Shown here: in pieces, positions 8,562 through 18,165 of the stretch
Numbering within the stretch: position 1 is the stretch's first letter
How the letters are laid out: every line of letters starts with the position of its first letter
Source: Corynebacterium sp. TAE3-ERU12
Lineage (GTDB): Bacteria; Actinomycetota; Actinomycetes; Mycobacteriales; Mycobacteriaceae
Direction of reading: 5' to 3'
NCBI RefSeq assembly: GCF_019209905.1
Contig: NZ_JAHUTM010000001.1
Location: 868,001 to 932,000, forward strand
Length of the DNA stretch: 64,000 nucleotides
Translations under genes and position numbers: made by a program
The notes under the pieces: generated by a model
Told to the model about the DNA's origin: nothing
The model's input: the letters and a program-made list of their open reading frames with translations, nothing else
Database searches by the model: none

Positions 8562-10085
8562 TTACAACTTCGCCTCCGCAGCAGCACGATCGAACTCGGC
8601 GGTGATGTCCTCGCTGGGCTTCTTCGTCAGCAAGGTGACAACCACCATGACAATCGTCGCCGCGGCAACACCGGGCAGAATCTCGTAGACAACGTCGGCA
8701 AGCTCCGAACGGCCCCACAAAAACGACACCACAGCGCCAGTAATCATGCCCGCAGCTGCACCCGGGGCATTCAAACGACGCCAGTACAGCGAAGCCAACA
8801 TGATGGGCCCAAAGGCCGAACCGAAACCAGCCCAGGCGAACCCAACCAGGTCCAGGATGGAATTCTCCGGGTCACGGGCCAGCAGCGCGGCGATCACAGC
8901 CACGATTAGAACCGCGATCCGGGACAGCGTCATGGACACCTTCGACGACATCTGGTTGTTCGTCAGACCCCGGTAGAGGTCCTCCACCAAAGCAGTGGAG
9001 CTGACCAACAGCTGGGAAGAAATCGTCGACATGATCGCAGCCAGCACAGCGGTGAGCACCAGACCCGCAATCAACGGGTGCATAAGGAAGCGGGCCATAT
9101 CCAAGAAGATGGTCTCGTAGCTATTGGTATCAACCACCGAGGCGCCCGTGGAAGCGAAGAACGACGTAGCGATCAGCGCGACAATCACCGCGGCAGTCAA
9201 GCACACGAACTGCCACACAGCGCCATAGAGCATGCCCTTGCGGGCCTCCGAAGGCTTACGCAGCGCCATGAAACGCACAATCACGTGCGGCTGACCGAAG
9301 TAGCCCAAGCCCCAAGCAAGCAGACCAATAATGCCCAGCGTCGTCATGCCCTCGGTCATATTGAACCAACCCGAGGCAACAACCCCCTCAGAACCCGGGT
9401 AGGGGCTATCGGCGGGGAAGCTGAAGATCTCACCAAGGCTCAAGCCCTGGTTAGTCAGCAACGAAATAACCGCAACCGTAGGCACCACAAGCAAGGACAC
9501 GAACATGATGCTGCCCTGCACAGTGTCGGTATTAGACACCGCGAGGAAACCACCCAGCAGGGTGTACACCACGGTCACACCGGCCACAATGAGCATGCCG
9601 GTGAGGTAGGAACCATCGAAGACGGACTGCCAGTACAAACCGCCGGCAACCATGCCCGATGACACGTAGAAGGTGAAGAACAGCAAAATAATGATGCCCG
9701 AGGCCACCCGGATCAGGTGGCTGTTATCGCGCACGCGGGCCTCGAAGAAGGTCGGCACGGTCAGCGAGTTACGCGCCACATGCGAGTACGAACGCAGGCG
9801 CGGGGCGGTGAGCAGCCAGTTAGCGGTCGCACCGACGAATAAGCCGATAGCAATCCACAACTGGTTCAGACCCGACAGGTAGATAGCACCAGGCAGGCCC
9901 ATGAGCAGCCAGCCGGACATATCAGAGGCAGCAGCTGAAAGAGCAGCGACGAACGGGTGCAGCCCGCGTCCGCCAAGAACATAATCGTCATATTCGGTGG
10001 TGCGGCGGAAGCCAGCCCAACCGATATAAAGCATCATCACCAAATAGATGGCGATAGCAACGAGGAACCAAGAGTGTTCACTCAT
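8562..10085 (-). CDS. putP: Sodium/proline symporter PutP
   Basis: A 507-residue sodium:solute symporter (SSS family), about the normal length for PutP, which takes up proline with Na+. The N-terminus AAASDMSGWLLMGLPG is the substrate/Na+ site region of PutP. YFGQPHVIVRFMALRKP is the conserved segment after the middle helices, and about thirteen hydrophobic segments are spread over the chain. A Shine-Dalgarno AAGGAG stands 9-10 bases before the ATG. The gene appears monocistronic and is divergent from the SNF2 operon. Proline specificity follows from the strong PutP signature; pantothenate or other SSS substrates are less likely. Confidence 0.92.
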   Translation of the reverse strand: MSEHSWFLVAIAIYLVMMLYIGWAGFRRTTEYDDYVLGGRGLHPFVAALSAAASDMSGWLLMGLPGAIYLSGLNQLWIAIGLFVGATANWLLTAPRLRSYSHVARNSLTVPTFFEARVRDNSHLIRVASGIIILLFFTFYVSSGMVAGGLYWQSVFDGSYLTGMLIVAGVTVVYTLLGGFLAVSNTDTVQGSIMFVSLLVVPTVAVISLLTNQGLSLGEIFSFPADSPYPGSEGVVASGWFNMTEGMTTLGIIGLLAWGLGYFGQPHVIVRFMALRKPSEARKGMLYGAVWQFVCLTAAVIVALIATSFFASTGASVVDTNSYETIFLDMARFLMHPLIAGLVLTAVLAAIMSTISSQLLVSSTALVEDLYRGLTNNQMSSKVSMTLSRIAVLIVAVIAALLARDPENSILDLVGFAWAGFGSAFGPIMLASLYWRRLNAPGAAAGMITGAVVSFLWGRSELADVVYEILPGVAAATIVMVVVTLLTKKPSEDITAEFDRAAAEAKL

Positions 10086-10195
10086 CTATCAAAGTCTCCT
10101 TATATGGACGCTCGCGGCAAATCCGGGGAGGTCCGTGGAATAACAGTGCTGCCCTAACCTTTCACCCCAGATACAGGTCGGGCAAATCTAGCCGT

Positions 10196-10203
10196 GTTCG
10201 AAC
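10196..10203. promoter_or_regulatory. GTTCGAAC palindrome between putP and the SNF2 operon
   Basis: A perfect 8-base palindrome in the divergent promoter region. It contains the TGTTCGA half-site of the actinobacterial LexA box, but the second half at the expected spacing is not convincing. It may be an operator for either gene. Confidence 0.3.
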
Positions 10204-10255
10204 GCGCACACTCCGCTAAAGAACTCATGTCCACCCGGCTGCTACTAATCAATGC

Positions 10256-13200
10256 ATGAGCGATCATCACGACGAGGCACAAGCCCCCGCGGAGGACCAC
10301 ACCTCCCCGGGGGAAACCGGCGTGCCCGCCTCGTCGGGACGCTACCTGGTGCACGGACTATGGGTGCCCGGCCGCGGACTTGGAGTATGGCTAGAAGACA
10401 CCACCACCCGGCAAGCACTACCCGATGCCTCCGCCCTCGATGCTGGCGATACAGGTGTGCCGCAGGCGCAGACTCAACTCATCCACTACCTGCAGCGCCG
10501 CTCCTGGTCACGCTCGTTGGAACTAACCATCGAATATGCGGGAAAGAAACGCGGGCAGGTGATGCTGCCGGCCACTTTCATCGGCCCGCTCAACGTGCCG
10601 GACTTCTTCGAACACCTCGATGCGAAAACCACCACCGTGCAGCTCGCCCCGGACCTGCGCTACTACCGCTATGTCGGGGCCTCGCTGAGCAGGTTCGTGC
10701 GCGCCGGGCGGATCACCATCACCATGGTCAGCAGCGATGGGGAATGGGTGCCGCAGTGGCGTTTAGTCGAAGACCAGCAAAGCGCCGACTGGGAGCAATA
10801 CGCCCTACGGATGACGCCACGAGTGCTGTGGGTTAACGGAGGAGCCCCCAGCTTCACTGACTTCCGCAACGAACTCACCCACACCCTGGCCAACCGGGAT
10901 ATTGTCACCGCAATTGAGGCCGGAGCGACCATTGGTCGAAGCAGCACCGCAGAACCCGGCACGGCGAACCTGCACCGGTTTGCGCACTCCCTCGTCTACG
11001 GCACCCCGCTGAAAACCACCACACCAGGGCTCATTTCAGCTTTAGCCGCGTGGCGACGCTCTATCAGCGACGGCGCACTCCAACTGGTCATGCAGCTCCA
11101 AGAGCCCGATGACCTCGACGAAAACGAACTGAGCACCACCGCCGATGACCCAGCGGATACCGACACTGAAGATGAGCCCCGCTGGCCGCTGCGGGTGATG
11201 CTGCGCCGCGGCGACGGTACTGTCCACGACGTCGATCCTGACCTGCTCACCGACACAGTCCGCCGGGATCTTGCGCCCCTTATGGTCGCGGCAGGAAACG
11301 CATTCCCGCCGCTGCAAACCGCGCCGGCCGGCCAATTCGGGCTGGACAAACTGCTCACCACCGCTGAAGTTATCGGCCTCCTCGACCACGGCATCGCGGT
11401 GCTGCGTAAAGCGGGTATTGACGTCATGGTGCCCCGGTCATGGGATGCCGCTAAGACCACGCTCACCGCGTCGGTACGCTCCCCGGTGCCCACCGGCGCA
11501 GTCGCCCGCCCCGACGGGTCCCCGGTGGGACTTGAGCGCATCGTCGAATACCAATGGCGGCTCAGCCTCGACGGCCAAGAAATCTCCGATGAAGAGATGC
11601 GCACCCTCATTGACGCCAAAACCAGCCTGGTGCGGCTGCGCAACAGGTGGGTCTTTGCCAATTCCGGTGCCGTCGCCCGCGCCATCCGGTTCATCAATAA
11701 GCAGACCGAACCCGGACAGGACCCCGGTGTGGGCAGCGCTACCCTCGGCGCATTCCACGGCTGGGAACCCCACGCGGGCGATGACCTCGACGGCGTAGAC
11801 ACCGACATCCACGGGGAAGGCGACCTCGCCGAGATATTCACTGGGGTGGTCACACCAACGCCCACACCCCTGCCGCTTCCCGACGGTTTGCTCGCCTACC
11901 TGCGCGACTACCAACGCACCGGATTCGAATGGTTGGACTGGATGTCCCGCGAAGGCTTCGGCGCCATCCTGGCCGACGATATGGGGCTGGGCAAAACCCT
12001 CCAAGTGTTGACGCTGCTGCAACACGAAAAAGAAATCGGGATCAGCCAACCCAGCCTGGTGATCGTGCCAACAAGTGTCGTAGAAAACTGGCGGCGCGAA
12101 GCAGAACGCTTCACCCCGGAACTCACCGTGCTGGTGCAACACGGGCCGCGCCGGGCTACCGGGGATGACTTCGCCGCCCAAGCAGCCGAGGCTGACATTG
12201 TGCTGACCACTCACGCCCTGGCGGTGCGCGATGCCGAGCAGCTGTACCAGGTGGACTGGGACCACGTCATTGTCGATGAAGCCCAGGCCATTAAGAACCC
12301 CAATACTCGGGTGCATCGGGTGTGCCGCGGTATGCCGGGGCGTCACCGCATAGCGCTGACCGGCACCCCGGTGGAGAACAACCTCGGCGAACTACACGCC
12401 ATTATGAATTTCTGTAATGAAGGCATCCTCGGCAGCACTGTCGAGTTCCGCAAGAAATTCATGTACCCCATCGAACATTCCAAAGATGATGCCGTCGCCG
12501 CCCGGTTGCACGCGATCATCGACCCATTCATCCTGCGCCGGACTAAAAAACAACCAGGCATTCTCGACAACCTGCCGAGCAAAACAGTGCACAAGGAAAT
12601 CGTGCCGCTCACCGACGAACAAGCCGCGCTCTACACCGCATATGTCGACCAGATGCAGCAGCGGCTCGCCGAATTAGAAGGTCCAGCCCGGTTCGTCGAA
12701 GTGCTGAAATCTCTCACAGCGCTGAAGCAGATCTGCAATCACCCGGCCCATTACCTCGCCGATGGCAGCGCTGTGGAAACTGGTTCTGCCCCGCGTTCTT
12801 ATAAAATTGAGCGGCTCACCCAGCTATTGGACGAGTTCATCTCCGACGGGGAGCGGACCTTGGTGTTCACCCAGTACGCCGCCTTTGGGCACGTACTGCG
12901 CGACTTTCTGGAACAGCGCTACGGCATTCATATCGACTACCTGCACGGCCAGGTGTCCCGCGCCCAGCGGCAAATAATGATGGACCGTTTTCAGTCCACC
13001 TTCGGGTCCCCGGTGATGGTGCTGTCGCTGCGTGCCGGCGGTGTGGGCGTGAACCTCACTGCCGCGAACCACGTCATCCACTACGACAGGTGGTGGAACC
13101 CCGCGGTGGAAAATCAAGCTACTGACCGGGCCTACCGGATCGGCCAAACCAAAGCGGTCACCGTGCACAACCTGGTCTGTAAAGGCACGGTAGAAGAACG

Positions 13201-13357
13201 TATCGACGCGCTGATCGAATCTAAGCTTGAGGTCACTGAGTCCGTCATGGATGGTGATCTGCCGGAGCTGACTCAACTCAGTGATGATGAACTTCACGAC
13301 CTGGTGCGACTACGGGTGGGGCGGCGCAACCCCAATCCGGGGCAGGAGCCATCATGA
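10256..13357 (+). CDS. SNF2-family DNA-dependent ATPase (HepA/RapA-like helicase)
   Basis: A 1033-residue Swi2/Snf2 ATPase, which moves along or remodels DNA using ATP. Residues 1-540 are an N-terminal region of the kind found on bacterial SNF2 proteins, rich in Trp and Arg strands. The motor starts near 555: DYQRTGFEWLDWM, Walker A DDMGLGKTLQ (near 576), DEAQ box VIVDEAQAIKN (near 671), LTGTPVENNLGELHAIM, and in the second lobe LVFTQY, GGVGVNLTAANHVIHYDRWWNP (described by its ends; near 940) and ATDRAYRIGQ. The gene overlaps the next by ATGA, which signals coupled translation with a SWIM protein, a pairing common in actinobacteria. No Shine-Dalgarno is seen before the ATG. Likely role in DNA repair or transcription-linked remodelling; no defence function is shown. 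Confidence 0.9.
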   Translation: MSDHHDEAQAPAEDHTSPGETGVPASSGRYLVHGLWVPGRGLGVWLEDTTTRQALPDASALDAGDTGVPQAQTQLIHYLQRRSWSRSLELTIEYAGKKRGQVMLPATFIGPLNVPDFFEHLDAKTTTVQLAPDLRYYRYVGASLSRFVRAGRITITMVSSDGEWVPQWRLVEDQQSADWEQYALRMTPRVLWVNGGAPSFTDFRNELTHTLANRDIVTAIEAGATIGRSSTAEPGTANLHRFAHSLVYGTPLKTTTPGLISALAAWRRSISDGALQLVMQLQEPDDLDENELSTTADDPADTDTEDEPRWPLRVMLRRGDGTVHDVDPDLLTDTVRRDLAPLMVAAGNAFPPLQTAPAGQFGLDKLLTTAEVIGLLDHGIAVLRKAGIDVMVPRSWDAAKTTLTASVRSPVPTGAVARPDGSPVGLERIVEYQWRLSLDGQEISDEEMRTLIDAKTSLVRLRNRWVFANSGAVARAIRFINKQTEPGQDPGVGSATLGAFHGWEPHAGDDLDGVDTDIHGEGDLAEIFTGVVTPTPTPLPLPDGLLAYLRDYQRTGFEWLDWMSREGFGAILADDMGLGKTLQVLTLLQHEKEIGISQPSLVIVPTSVVENWRREAERFTPELTVLVQHGPRRATGDDFAAQAAEADIVLTTHALAVRDAEQLYQVDWDHVIVDEAQAIKNPNTRVHRVCRGMPGRHRIALTGTPVENNLGELHAIMNFCNEGILGSTVEFRKKFMYPIEHSKDDAVAARLHAIIDPFILRRTKKQPGILDNLPSKTVHKEIVPLTDEQAALYTAYVDQMQQRLAELEGPARFVEVLKSLTALKQICNHPAHYLADGSAVETGSAPRSYKIERLTQLLDEFISDGERTLVFTQYAAFGHVLRDFLEQRYGIHIDYLHGQVSRAQRQIMMDRFQSTFGSPVMVLSLRAGGVGVNLTAANHVIHYDRWWNPAVENQATDRAYRIGQTKAVTVHNLVCKGTVEERIDALIESKLEVTESVMDGDLPELTQLSDDELHDLVRLRVGRRNPNPGQEPS

Positions 13358-14280
13358 ACAACAACGTCTACTGGGTGGACTTCAGTCGTAACAGCGCGCA
13401 GCAGCCACTGAATAAGGCCGACGATGAGCACCGCCACAACGTCACCTATATCGCGCCACCTGCGCAGCTGAAAGAACTAGCAACCTTCAACTGGGCGGGT
13501 AAAGCCATCGTCAATGTGGCGGCGGCAGCAACGGATAAGGGCCGCTGTGAACGCGGCGCAATGTACTGGCGGGAAGAGCGGGTCACACACCTGACTTTCC
13601 GTGCCGGTGTGATCGCCGCTGAGGTGCGTGGCTCCCAACTGGACCCGTTTGAGGTGACTCTCACCCTGCCGCACCGCGATGCCACCGAGGTCTACCACCG
13701 GGTGCACGCAATGGCCGACCGGGTCGGTGGGGTAGGGGCACTGCTGAGCGGGAGTATTGATTCCGGTCAGGCGCGCTACCTCGTCGCTGGTGTGGAAGAA
13801 CCCCTGCGCACCGGATGCACCTGCCCAGACCGGCAGGTCGTATGCAAGCACGTCATGGCTGTTGCCTTGGCCGCAGGCGAGCTGATGACCAAGGACCCGC
13901 GCACTGTCCTGGAACTGCGCGGTGTTGATACCAGCAGTATTCCCGACCCCGTCGGGAAGGACTCCAGGCCGCAGCAGCCGTCACCTCCCTCAGCCAATGA
14001 TGGGGTATTGCGCTGGGGATCCGGTGCGGAAGTGCCGGTGGCCAGCGCCCCGGAAAAAGGTGTTGATTACCGGCAGCCGCAGTATTGCTTTTGGGGTGAG
14101 GAGGTTTTCCTGGAGCCGCCGTCGGTGCGGCCAGCCCCGGCCTCGTATGACATGGACAGCAAGCTGCTGCATAAGGCAATGGCCGCAATTTGTTTTAACG
14201 CTCAAGACAGTATCCAGGCAGTATCGGATATTGAGGACCTCTACATAACGCTGGTCAAGCTGGCGGAGAGAGATAACTGA
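13354..14280 (+). CDS. SWIM zinc-finger protein
   Basis: A 308-residue protein whose central part (residues about 150-175) has the SWIM zinc finger CTCPDRQVVCKH, pattern CxCx7CxH, preceded by YLVAGVEEPL and followed by VMAVALAAGELM. SWIM domains bind DNA or protein and are typically encoded beside SNF2 ATPases, as here (ATGA overlap at 13354-13357). The C-terminal third is Pro/Ser rich and then helical. The next gene starts two bases after its stop, so it belongs to the same operon. It is probably a partner or DNA-binding subunit of the SNF2 protein; this is inference from context. Confidence 0.85.
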   Translation: MNNNVYWVDFSRNSAQQPLNKADDEHRHNVTYIAPPAQLKELATFNWAGKAIVNVAAAATDKGRCERGAMYWREERVTHLTFRAGVIAAEVRGSQLDPFEVTLTLPHRDATEVYHRVHAMADRVGGVGALLSGSIDSGQARYLVAGVEEPLRTGCTCPDRQVVCKHVMAVALAAGELMTKDPRTVLELRGVDTSSIPDPVGKDSRPQQPSPPSANDGVLRWGSGAEVPVASAPEKGVDYRQPQYCFWGEEVFLEPPSVRPAPASYDMDSKLLHKAMAAICFNAQDSIQAVSDIEDLYITLVKLAERDN

Positions 14281-14281
14281 G

Positions 14282-15448
14282 ATGGCAACCACAGTGAAGT
14301 TCCTGCACACCTCTGATTGGCAACTCGGTATGCCTGCAGCATTCCTTGCCGCAGGTGGGGAATCAGTTCCCGCCGAATTCGCCCGCGCGCGCCTGGATGC
14401 GGTTGAACGCCTCGGGCAGGTCGCCGCCGAATATGACTGTGAATTCATCGTCGTTGCCGGCGATGTGTTCGATACCAACCAGCCCTCCGACCGTGCCTTA
14501 GGTAGGGCCGTGGAGAAACTGCGGGGTTTCGACGTTCCGGTGTACCTGTTGCCCGGAAACCACGACTCCTATGACCCGTCCTCGGTGTTCCGCCGCAGTG
14601 TGCTTACCGACGTTGAGGGCGTGCACGTTCTTAGTGAACCCGGCCCGGTCCGGATCAATGACCGGGTGGAACTGTTAGCGGCACCACTGTTGACCCGCCA
14701 TCCCACCGATGACCCCGTCGGGGTTGCCCTGGATGAGCTGGAGCAGCAGCGCAGTGCCGACGATTACACCGAACCGGCAGCGCGGGTGCTCGTCGGGCAT
14801 GGCCAGATCGAAGGTTTCGGTGATGATGCCCTCATCGACGGGGAGCGCCTTAGCGCAGCAATCGCCGATGGCACGCTGGCATATGCGGCACTCGGAGATC
14901 GGCACGGCACACTCGAGGCGCTGCCTGGGGTGTGGTTCTCCGGCGCGCACGAAGTCACCCGGTATGACGACGTTGAAAAAGACTCCGGCAATGTGCTCGT
15001 CGTGGAGCTCACCATCAACGATACCGGGGCGGTGGAACGCCGTGTGAGCCCGGTGCGGGTGGGCAGTTGGGCCTTCCACGCATCGAGTGCACAGATCAAT
15101 TCCGAGGATGACCTCGAAGCCTGGCTGACCACAATGCGCGAGATTCCGCATAAAGACCGCACCGCAGTGAAATACGACCTCGTCGGCACCGTCACCTACG
15201 ACCAGTGGCTACGCCTAGAAGATGAGGTCGCCGAACTGCGCGAACTCTACGCATGCCTCTACCCACGAAAGCGACTATTCGACCTGGCCGTGGTGCGCGG
15301 CGATCTTCCTGCAGACCTTGGCCTGTCCGGATACCCAGCCCGTGCTGCTGAAGCGCTTGCCGAAGCAAGCGAAGGCCAGGGCGATGCCGCCGAGGCCAGC
15401 CGACAAGCATTCTCCCTGCTCTACCGACTCACCCGGAAGGACAGCTAA
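14282..15448 (+). CDS. SbcD/Mre11-like DNA nuclease (calcineurin-like phosphoesterase)
   Basis: A 388-residue metallophosphoesterase of the SbcD/YhaO group. Motifs in order: HTSDWQLG (residues 10-17), VVAGDVFDTNQ (near 60), LPGNHDSYDP (near 92), LVGHGQIEG (near 170) and ALGDRHG (near 206). The first motif has Gln where canonical Mre11/SbcD has the metal-binding His (D-x-H becomes D-x-Q); the other metal residues are kept. I recall that many actinobacterial relatives show the same change, so it need not mean loss of activity. The C-terminal 150 residues carry the capping region. It starts one base after the SWIM gene's stop and is followed two bases later by its SMC-like partner, as sbcD and sbcC are. 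Substrate is expected to be DNA ends or hairpins. Confidence 0.87.
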   Translation: MATTVKFLHTSDWQLGMPAAFLAAGGESVPAEFARARLDAVERLGQVAAEYDCEFIVVAGDVFDTNQPSDRALGRAVEKLRGFDVPVYLLPGNHDSYDPSSVFRRSVLTDVEGVHVLSEPGPVRINDRVELLAAPLLTRHPTDDPVGVALDELEQQRSADDYTEPAARVLVGHGQIEGFGDDALIDGERLSAAIADGTLAYAALGDRHGTLEALPGVWFSGAHEVTRYDDVEKDSGNVLVVELTINDTGAVERRVSPVRVGSWAFHASSAQINSEDDLEAWLTTMREIPHKDRTAVKYDLVGTVTYDQWLRLEDEVAELRELYACLYPRKRLFDLAVVRGDLPADLGLSGYPARAAEALAEASEGQGDAAEASRQAFSLLYRLTRKDS

Positions 15449-15450
15449 CC

Positions 15451-18108
15451 GTGCAGCTGCACAGCATTACTCTCCACAATGTCCGCGGTGTCAGCTCGCT
15501 GGAGCTCACCGACTTAACTTCCCCCGGGGTCACCGTGGTCCACGGGGCCAACGAATTCGGCAAGTCCACCGTGGTGCAGGCCGTGTACGCCGCACTGACC
15601 CTCAAGGGCACCTCGACGCGCAAAGAAGCCCGCGAGCTGGCCTCAAAAACAACAGCTGAACCACCGCGCATCATCCTTGACATGACCATCGATGGCTATA
15701 CCTGCACCCTTGATAAAACCTTCACGGGCAGCAGCAGCAAAAACGCCACGGTTATCACTGTCCACAAGCCGAGCCGGAACACCCTAAAAGGCGGTGCGGC
15801 AGATGACTGGCTTGCTGAACGAGTCAAAAACGCCGGGCTTAGCGAGCTGTGGTCTGCCTTCGCAGCCCAACAGGGCGAGGCACTCAATAAGCTGCATCTC
15901 GACGAGCTCGGCGCCCTATCGGACTCACTGACTGCCATCACCGGCATGGACAGCGGGGCAGGCGCTGCCGCAGAAGCCGAGCTGATGGACAGCGTGGAGA
16001 AGCTCTACAAGGAATGGTTCACCCCCAGTGGCAATGAGAACGCCAAATCACGGGCGTTTGCCAAGACTGTCGCCGAGCTTGATGAACGGTATGAGCAGCT
16101 CAGTTCACGCCGCGCCGAATGCGATGCGGCGGTGGATAAGGTCGCCCGGGCTGAAACCGCAATTGCTGATCTCACACACAAACTGCCCACTCTTATCGCG
16201 GACCGGGACCAGGCTAAAGAAGCAGCCGATAGGGCCCAGGAACTCCACGGTCAGCTAGAACGCGCCCAGGAACGCGTCAGCTCAGCTGAGGCCGCCGAAA
16301 AATCAGCAGCTGCAGCCGTGGCAGCCCGTACCGCGCTGGCCGAACAAGCCACCGAACGCGCCCGCGTTGCCGATAAGGCGAAAGATGACCTCGCTGCGGC
16401 CAAAGAGCGCGTTGGCCACTACGAAGAACAGGTCGCACAAGCTCGCAGTGCGCTTGAGGAAGCAAAGGCATCCCACCGTGAGGCCGAAGCACGCAAAACC
16501 CTAGCCGAATTCGATGTGCGCGCAGCCGCTGATGCCGACGGACTCAGCGCGGCTAAGCGTCGTATCGAGGAGCTGAACAAGGCCAATGCGCAACTCGAAG
16601 AAGCCGAACAGGCCTTAAAACAGCACCCCATTACTGCTGAGGTGCTCACCACAATTACTGAGGCCGAAACAGCGGTAGCTATTGCCGAGGCCCAGTTCAA
16701 ACAGTCCGCCGCGGCCGTGCGCATCACCGCAGACCCCCAGCGGGAGATCACAGTCGATGGTGCGCACCAACACGTCGGTGCTGAAGAAATTGAGTACCAC
16801 GTGGCCGGCAGTCTCGAGCTTGCCGCCGACGGCCTGCATATTGTGGTCGAGTCCGTAGCCGGCCAGTCCGTTGAACAGGACCTCAGCGATGCCCGCACGA
16901 CTCTTATCGAGCTGCTCAAGGACTACGATATTGAATCGGTCAGTGCCGCCCGCGAAGCACATGCAGAACACCTTGCCGCTGCTAAGCACCGCGACGCGAT
17001 GGCCACTGAGCGTGAGGTGCTGCGCCGCGACCATGATCGCGATGCCGATGAAGCACTGATCCAGCGCGCCGGTAGCGCCGAAGAACAAAAAGAAGCCCGC
17101 GCACGCACCTGGCATGGCGCTGGTGAGATCCCGGAAGCCCCGGCCGATAAAAGCGCTGCTGAAGAGGTGCTGGCTGCTGCTGCCGAACAGGCCCGTGCCA
17201 CCCAGCGGGCGCAGCAGGTCGCGGAGGCGAAAGTTCAGTCCACCGAGAAAATGTCGGTCTTCGAAGACCAGGCCCGTGCGGAGAAAGCACTCGAAAACGC
17301 CGAGGCAGAACACAAACGCGTCACTGATGAGCTCAGCGCAGCGCGGGCGGCCGCCGATGATGCGCAACTAGATACGAAACTGGCTGAGGCAACAACAGCG
17401 CTGCACAAAGCGCGGCAAGAAGCCGACGTGGTGGCCGAAAAAGTCGATGAGGTGCAGCCCGAAGCGGCACTTAGCGCCTATGAGGGGCTTGCTGCCACAG
17501 TTACCCAGACCGAAGCCAGTATCCACGAGTGGCAGGTGCGTCGCGCGAAAAACGAAAGCGTGATGAATGATGCCCAGGGCCTCGACGAAGAGATGCGCGG
17601 CCTCGATGAAGACCGGGAGCGGGCTCGTCAGAAAGCCGAATCACACAGCAAGTACATCGCATCGGTCGAAGCGCTCTATCAAGCCCTGGTTACCGCCCGG
17701 GATGACGTGCGCGCCCAGTACCACGCCCCCTTAGTGAAGCGACTGCGCGAATTTGCCCAGCCGGTATTTGGCCGCGATGTTGACTTCGAACTCAACGATG
17801 ACCTCGGTATTGCCAAACGCACCCTCGGCGGGGTCACCGTTGATTTCGAGGAACTCTCCGGCGGGGCCCAAGAACAAGCAGACCTGCTCTTGCGCTTTGC
17901 TGCGGCCTCGCTGCTCGACAGTGGTGAAACAGCACCACTGATTCTCGACGATGCCCTGGGTTATGCCGACCCGCACCGGCGCAGCGCAATGAGCCACGCC
18001 TTCGCCAAAGCGGGGGAGCAGGGCCAGGTATTGGTCTTTACCTGCGATATCAACCGCTACCGGGATCTCAATGCACGCCAGCTCGATATTGAGCTGCTCC
18101 GCGAATAG
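15451..18108 (+). CDS. SMC/Rad50-like ATPase (SbcC/YhaN type)
   Basis: An 885-residue ATPase with split nucleotide-binding ends. Walker A is GANEFGKSTV (near residue 35). The ABC-type signature LSGGAQEQADLL (near 802) and Walker B PLILDDALGYAD (near 829) are at the C-terminus. Residues 200-420 and 500-750 are Ala/Glu/Lys/Arg-rich and should form an antiparallel coiled coil. Between them, residues 425-480 are beta-rich (ITVDGAHQHVGAEEIEYHV) and lack a CxxC zinc hook, so dimerisation differs from classic SbcC/Rad50. Length is shorter than E. coli SbcC. Start is GTG, two bases after the nuclease stop. It should act with the SbcD-like protein in processing DNA ends. This closes the four-gene operon. 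Confidence 0.88.
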   Translation: MQLHSITLHNVRGVSSLELTDLTSPGVTVVHGANEFGKSTVVQAVYAALTLKGTSTRKEARELASKTTAEPPRIILDMTIDGYTCTLDKTFTGSSSKNATVITVHKPSRNTLKGGAADDWLAERVKNAGLSELWSAFAAQQGEALNKLHLDELGALSDSLTAITGMDSGAGAAAEAELMDSVEKLYKEWFTPSGNENAKSRAFAKTVAELDERYEQLSSRRAECDAAVDKVARAETAIADLTHKLPTLIADRDQAKEAADRAQELHGQLERAQERVSSAEAAEKSAAAAVAARTALAEQATERARVADKAKDDLAAAKERVGHYEEQVAQARSALEEAKASHREAEARKTLAEFDVRAAADADGLSAAKRRIEELNKANAQLEEAEQALKQHPITAEVLTTITEAETAVAIAEAQFKQSAAAVRITADPQREITVDGAHQHVGAEEIEYHVAGSLELAADGLHIVVESVAGQSVEQDLSDARTTLIELLKDYDIESVSAAREAHAEHLAAAKHRDAMATEREVLRRDHDRDADEALIQRAGSAEEQKEARARTWHGAGEIPEAPADKSAAEEVLAAAAEQARATQRAQQVAEAKVQSTEKMSVFEDQARAEKALENAEAEHKRVTDELSAARAAADDAQLDTKLAEATTALHKARQEADVVAEKVDEVQPEAALSAYEGLAATVTQTEASIHEWQVRRAKNESVMNDAQGLDEEMRGLDEDRERARQKAESHSKYIASVEALYQALVTARDDVRAQYHAPLVKRLREFAQPVFGRDVDFELNDDLGIAKRTLGGVTVDFEELSGGAQEQADLLLRFAAASLLDSGETAPLILDDALGYADPHRRSAMSHAFAKAGEQGQVLVFTCDINRYRDLNARQLDIELLRE

Positions 18109-18119
18109 GCCCACGTACA

Positions 18120-18125
18120 TATAAT
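18120..18125 (+). promoter_or_regulatory. -10 box TATAAT of the PspC-domain gene
   Basis: A perfect TATAAT lies 41 bases before the ATG at 18166. The -35 is weak. Transcription would start near 18132 and give a leader of about 34 bases containing the Shine-Dalgarno AGAGAGG. Confidence 0.6.
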
Positions 18126-18165
18126 TAAGTGCAGGTACACCCCAACCCAGCAGAGAGGCTCAACC

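Noticed and set aside
10191..10210. Full LexA box
   Set aside because: Only one good half-site; kept as a low-confidence palindrome.
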